A DNA stretch of 64,000 bases from the NCBI GenBank assembly GCA_028532855.1, contig JAQQAL010000011.1, forward strand, positions 310,001 to 374,000. The letters are read 5' to 3'. Every line of letters starts with the position of its first letter. The stretch's first letter is position 1. Under the pieces are notes generated by a model, which was given only the letters and a program-made list of their open reading frames with translations, was not told the DNA's origin and made no database searches. Shown in pieces: positions 61,107-64,000 of this stretch. Source of the stretch: Candidatus Thalassospirochaeta sargassi. GTDB lineage: Bacteria; Spirochaetota; Spirochaetia; UBA9216. The translations under genes were made by a program, and so were the position numbers.

Positions 61107-62792
61107 ATGTCCGATGCCGAAAAAAAAGCACCGTCGAACTTTATTCGCGAGATTATAGATTCAGATCTGGAATCAGGAAAACGAACCGGGGTCGTAACCC
61201 GGTTCCCGCCGGAACCGAACGGCTACCTGCATATAGGACACGCAAAATCAATTTGTCTGAATTTTGGCCTTGCTCAGGATTACAATGGAAAATGTAATCT
61301 CCGTTTTGACGACACAAACCCAGCCAAGGAAGAACAGGAATACATAGATTCAATTCAAAATGACGTATCATGGCTCGGCTTTAACTGGGGCGGCGCAGCC
61401 ATGTATGCCTCCGACTATTTTGAACAGATGTATGAATGGGCAAAAAAACTCATAAAAGCCGGCAAGGCCTATGTAGATGATTTGAATGCTGAAGAGATTC
61501 GTGAATATCGCGGAACCCTCAAGACTCCCGGCAAACCGAGCCCATACCGTGAGCGAACAGTGGAAGAAAATCTTGACCTTTTTGAAAAGATGAAAGACGG
61601 AGAGTTTGAGGACGGTTCAAAGACCCTGCGCGCTAAGATAGATCTGGAATCGGGCAACCTTAATATGCGTGACCCGGTTATGTACCGGATTGTCCGTGCT
61701 GAGCATCCCCGCCAGGGTATCAGCTGGTGTATTTATCCAATGTACGACTGGGCTCACGGACTTGAAGACTCTATCGAAGGTATTACGCATTCTATATGCA
61801 CCCTCGAGTTTGAAGATCATCGCCCGCTGTATAACTGGTTTATCGAGCAGATAGGAGATATTCACCATCCGCAGCAGATTGAGTTTGCACGGCTGAATAT
61901 CAACTATACAGTAATGAGCAAGCGAAAACTGATGCAGCTTGTGAAGGAAAAACATGTAAACGGCTGGGACGACCCCCGTATGCCCACTATCAGCGGTATG
62001 AAGCGCCGCGGTTATACACCTGAGTCTATCCGGGATTTCTGTTCCAGAATAGGTGTTGCCAAGGTGGACAGCACTGTCGATATCGCCCTTCTTGAGCATT
62101 GTCTACGCGAGGACCTGAACAAGCGAGCTCTGCGCAGAATGGCGGTTCTGAAACCTCTCAAACTGATTATAGATAACTACCCCGAGGGTCAGGAAGAATG
62201 GTTCGACGGCGAGAACAACCCGGAAGATCCTGACGGAGGGACGCGAAAGGTGCCATTCAGCCGTGAACTGTGGATTGAGCAGGAAGACTTCCGCGAAGAA
62301 GCGCCGAACCGCAAATATTTCAGGCTTGCACCCGGCAAAGAGATAAGACTCAAACACGCATATTACGTGACATGCGTTGATTATAAAAAAGATGAAGCTA
62401 CAGGTGAAATCATTGAGGTACACTGTACCTACGACCCCGATTCGCGAGGCGGCTGGACTGAGGATGGTCGCAAGGTCAAGGGCACAAGCCACTGGGTTTC
62501 AGCAGCTCATGCGGTCAAGGCCGAGGTCCGCCAGTACGGACATCTATTTAAGGCTGAAAATCCGGGTAAAGAGACTGGTAATTTCCTGGATGATATTGAT
62601 CCGGATTCACTTGAGATTCTGACCGACTGCTGGGTAGAGCCGGCACTCGCTGAAATGGCGCCTTTCTCGAATGTTCAGTTTCTACGACAGGGATACTTCA
62701 CTGTAGACCCTGATTCCAGCCCGGAGAAGCCTGTATTCAACCGCACGGTTGGTCTGCGCGACACCTGGGCGAAGATTCAGAAGAAGGGCTGA
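61107..62792 (+). CDS. glnS: Glutaminyl-tRNA synthetase
   Basis: 561 residues, normal length. The class I HIGH motif appears as [15 protein letters not shown] (about 33-47), and the KMSKS-equivalent as VMSKRKL (about 270-276). The anticodon-binding beta-barrels fill the C-terminal part. A GGAG ribosome-binding site precedes the ATG. A direct GlnRS means glutaminyl-tRNA need not be made through an amidotransferase. Confidence 0.96.
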   Translation: MSDAEKKAPSNFIREIIDSDLESGKRTGVVTRFPPEPNGYLHIGHAKSICLNFGLAQDYNGKCNLRFDDTNPAKEEQEYIDSIQNDVSWLGFNWGGAAMYASDYFEQMYEWAKKLIKAGKAYVDDLNAEEIREYRGTLKTPGKPSPYRERTVEENLDLFEKMKDGEFEDGSKTLRAKIDLESGNLNMRDPVMYRIVRAEHPRQGISWCIYPMYDWAHGLEDSIEGITHSICTLEFEDHRPLYNWFIEQIGDIHHPQQIEFARLNINYTVMSKRKLMQLVKEKHVNGWDDPRMPTISGMKRRGYTPESIRDFCSRIGVAKVDSTVDIALLEHCLREDLNKRALRRMAVLKPLKLIIDNYPEGQEEWFDGENNPEDPDGGTRKVPFSRELWIEQEDFREEAPNRKYFRLAPGKEIRLKHAYYVTCVDYKKDEATGEIIEVHCTYDPDSRGGWTEDGRKVKGTSHWVSAAHAVKAEVRQYGHLFKAENPGKETGNFLDDIDPDSLEILTDCWVEPALAEMAPFSNVQFLRQGYFTVDPDSSPEKPVFNRTVGLRDTWAKIQKKG

Positions 62793-62801
62793 TTAGGCTA
62801 T

Positions 62802-63560
62802 ATGCTGGAATTTATAGCCTCCTTTGAGCTTGCGCCTGTTTCATGGTTTCTACTAATAGGCGCTTCTGCCTTAATCGGCATGAACAAGACAGGGTTGGCA
62901 GGGTTGTCTCTAATAGCAGTTCCGATACTGGCTGCGGCATTTGGGGGTAAAGCCTCGACCGGACTGATTCTTCCTCTTCTTATTGCGGCTGACAGTCTGG
63001 CAATTTTTTCATACCGAAAATCAATATGCTGGAAAGCTATGCTCAGACTCATCCCATGGACTCTTCCCGGTTTAGCTATTGCGCTCTACGTAGGTGACCA
63101 TGTTTCTGATCATATCTTCAAAATATGTATAGCGGCAGTAGTTTTCATTGTTTTGATGATCATGGTGATCAGGGAAATTCGAGGCGGGACCGAAGAACTC
63201 GAGCCCCGATGGTATTTGACGGCCGGTGTCGGCCTGATTGGTGGATTTGCAGCAATGATCGGCAATGTTGCAGGACCGATAGTCGGTGTATATTTTTTAT
63301 CGATGAGCCTGAACAAGAATGAATTTATCGCCACACGTGCATGGTTTTTCTGGATCATCAACATTATAAAATTACCTCTGCAAATATTTATCTGGAGGGA
63401 AATATCGGTTGAGAGCCTTGAACTGAACCTTATCATGCTTCCCGCTATTTTTATCGGGGCAGCTGCAGGGGTGATTATAGTGAAGAGGATAGCCGATCGT
63501 CCGTACAGGATTTTTCTTATTACTATAACAGCTGTTTCGGCGGTGCTGCTGTTATTCTGA
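62802..63560 (+). CDS. TauE/SafE (TSUP) family membrane permease
   Basis: 252 residues with about eight membrane segments in two repeats. The start IGASALIGMNKTGLAGLSL and the middle GLIGGFAAMIGNVAGPIVGVYFL are the two TSUP repeat motifs (each described in part). Members export or import sulfonates, sulfite or organic acids. A paralogue begins at 63854, with an araD remnant between them. It follows glnS by 9 bp. Confidence 0.88.
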   Translation: MLEFIASFELAPVSWFLLIGASALIGMNKTGLAGLSLIAVPILAAAFGGKASTGLILPLLIAADSLAIFSYRKSICWKAMLRLIPWTLPGLAIALYVGDHVSDHIFKICIAAVVFIVLMIMVIREIRGGTEELEPRWYLTAGVGLIGGFAAMIGNVAGPIVGVYFLSMSLNKNEFIATRAWFFWIINIIKLPLQIFIWREISVESLELNLIMLPAIFIGAAAGVIIVKRIADRPYRIFLITITAVSAVLLLF

Positions 63561-63598
63561 CCAAAAGTTTACGTGGAAGAAAGAGGGGTATATAAATT

Positions 63599-63844
63599 AT
63601 GCTGGTACAATTAAAAGAAGAAGTCCTCGAAGCCAACCTGGCTTTGCCGGAATACGGGCTTGTAACCTTTACCTGGGGTGCTGACGCGCACAATGCCGGA
63701 CATAACTACGTAGTGTTTGAAGAGGTTGCTCAAATGGCCTGCCGCTTAATGACGCTTTCTCCCGGACAGGTAAGGATGCGGGATGAGCTTCTTGATAAGC
63801 ATTTTCTGCGTAAGCAAGGTGCGCATGCCTGCTATTTGCAGTAG
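63599..63844 (+). pseudogene. araD: araD-derived gene with a large in-frame internal deletion
   Basis: The 81 residues match the two ends of L-ribulose-5-phosphate 4-epimerase. Residues 1-27 (LKEEVLEANLALPEYG, then LVTFTWG) equal the AraD N-terminus. Residues 28-81 (HNYVVFEEVAQMA, then LLDKHFLRKQGAHACYLQ) equal its C-terminus. About 147 middle residues, including all zinc ligands, are missing. AraD has FTWG-like sequence both near residue 25 and near 172, so the deletion probably ran between these two. A ribosome-binding site and open frame remain. It cannot be an active epimerase. Confidence 0.83.
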
Positions 63845-63853
63845 GTGACCGGC

Positions 63854-64000
63854 ATGCAGGAGTTTTTATCAGCCTTTGGCCTAAGCACCGTGCAGTGGCT
63901 TATTCTAGCTGGTTCAGCCGCACTTATCGGCCTTAACAAAGCCGGTTTTATAGGAATCTCTCTGATTGCTATTCCTGCGGTGGCTATGGTATTCGGAGGC
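63854..64000 (+). CDS. TauE/SafE (TSUP) family permease, 5' part
   Basis: 49 codons are visible from ATG 63854 (a GTG at 63845 is also in frame) to the window edge. The sequence, with AALIGLNKAGFIGISLIAIP, is a close relative of the protein encoded at 62802 (ALIGMNKTGLAGLSLIAVP), aligning over its first 50 residues without gaps of note. The pair looks like an old tandem duplication. Confidence 0.85.
   Translation, partial: MQEFLSAFGLSTVQWLILAGSAALIGLNKAGFIGISLIAIPAVAMVFGG

Overview
The window reads as a chromosome segment of a free-living spirochaete-like bacterium of moderate G+C. The supporting signs are the long Bat aerotolerance operon, spirochaete-style lipoproteins and solute-binding proteins, an archaeal-branch UMP kinase, and many two-component and sigma-54 regulators. 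This lineage call is inference from gene content; no rRNA is present to confirm it. Coding density is high, and no CRISPR array, insertion sequence, phage or rRNA operon was seen. Two tRNA genes (Arg-CCU, Leu-CAA) are present.

Layout. 1-3.4 kb: a partial RmlD-like reductase, a Cache histidine kinase, a Zn-ribbon protein and an aldo/keto reductase. 3.4-28.6 kb: a large sugar uptake and catabolism island. It holds a TetR regulator, a saccharopine-dehydrogenase-like enzyme, a class II aldolase/epimerase and an UlaE-type 3-epimerase; a radical SAM protein in one operon with a membrane kinase and NtrC-type regulator; a CUT2 ABC transporter; a LyxK-type kinase with a SorC regulator; then IclR, an SDR and a lactonase. 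A soluble protein joining an ABC-ATPase domain to a PAS-histidine kinase, with its NtrC-type partner, sits divergent to a second CUT2 transporter and a further SDR. 28.7-34.1 kb: a small lipoprotein, psuG/psuK, tRNA-Arg, an HD-GYP-like protein, a PHP phosphatase and argJ. 34.1-41.3 kb: MoxR-DUF58-Bat operon. 41.3-49.1 kb: Smr, infA, DksA-like, two unknown genes, a degenerate DEAD-box protein, an OmpA-family protein, a PHP protein, tRNA-Leu, a PflX-like radical SAM protein and rsmE. 49.2-54.3 kb: a 7TM kinase and NtrC regulator facing a radical SAM gene with its own -24/-12 promoter. 54.5-64 kb: UMP kinase, a TPR protein, LolA-like, RodZ-like, rimO, glnS, and two TSUP permease paralogues flanking an internally deleted araD.

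How the parts fit. The kinase, 3-epimerase and aldolase/epimerase could convert L-xylulose to D-xylulose 5-phosphate. Both sugar transporters have a sigma-54 promoter before the binding-protein gene, and each has its own kinase/NtrC pair next to it. A third such circuit appears to serve the radical SAM gene at 52.7-54.2 kb. The most unusual items are the ABC-ATPase/histidine-kinase fusion, a DEAD-box relative lacking its second RecA domain and catalytic motifs, a near-identical 25-bp element at two catabolic promoters, the araD deletion joined at two FTWG-coding sites, and a divergent promoter pair predicted to give leaderless mRNAs.
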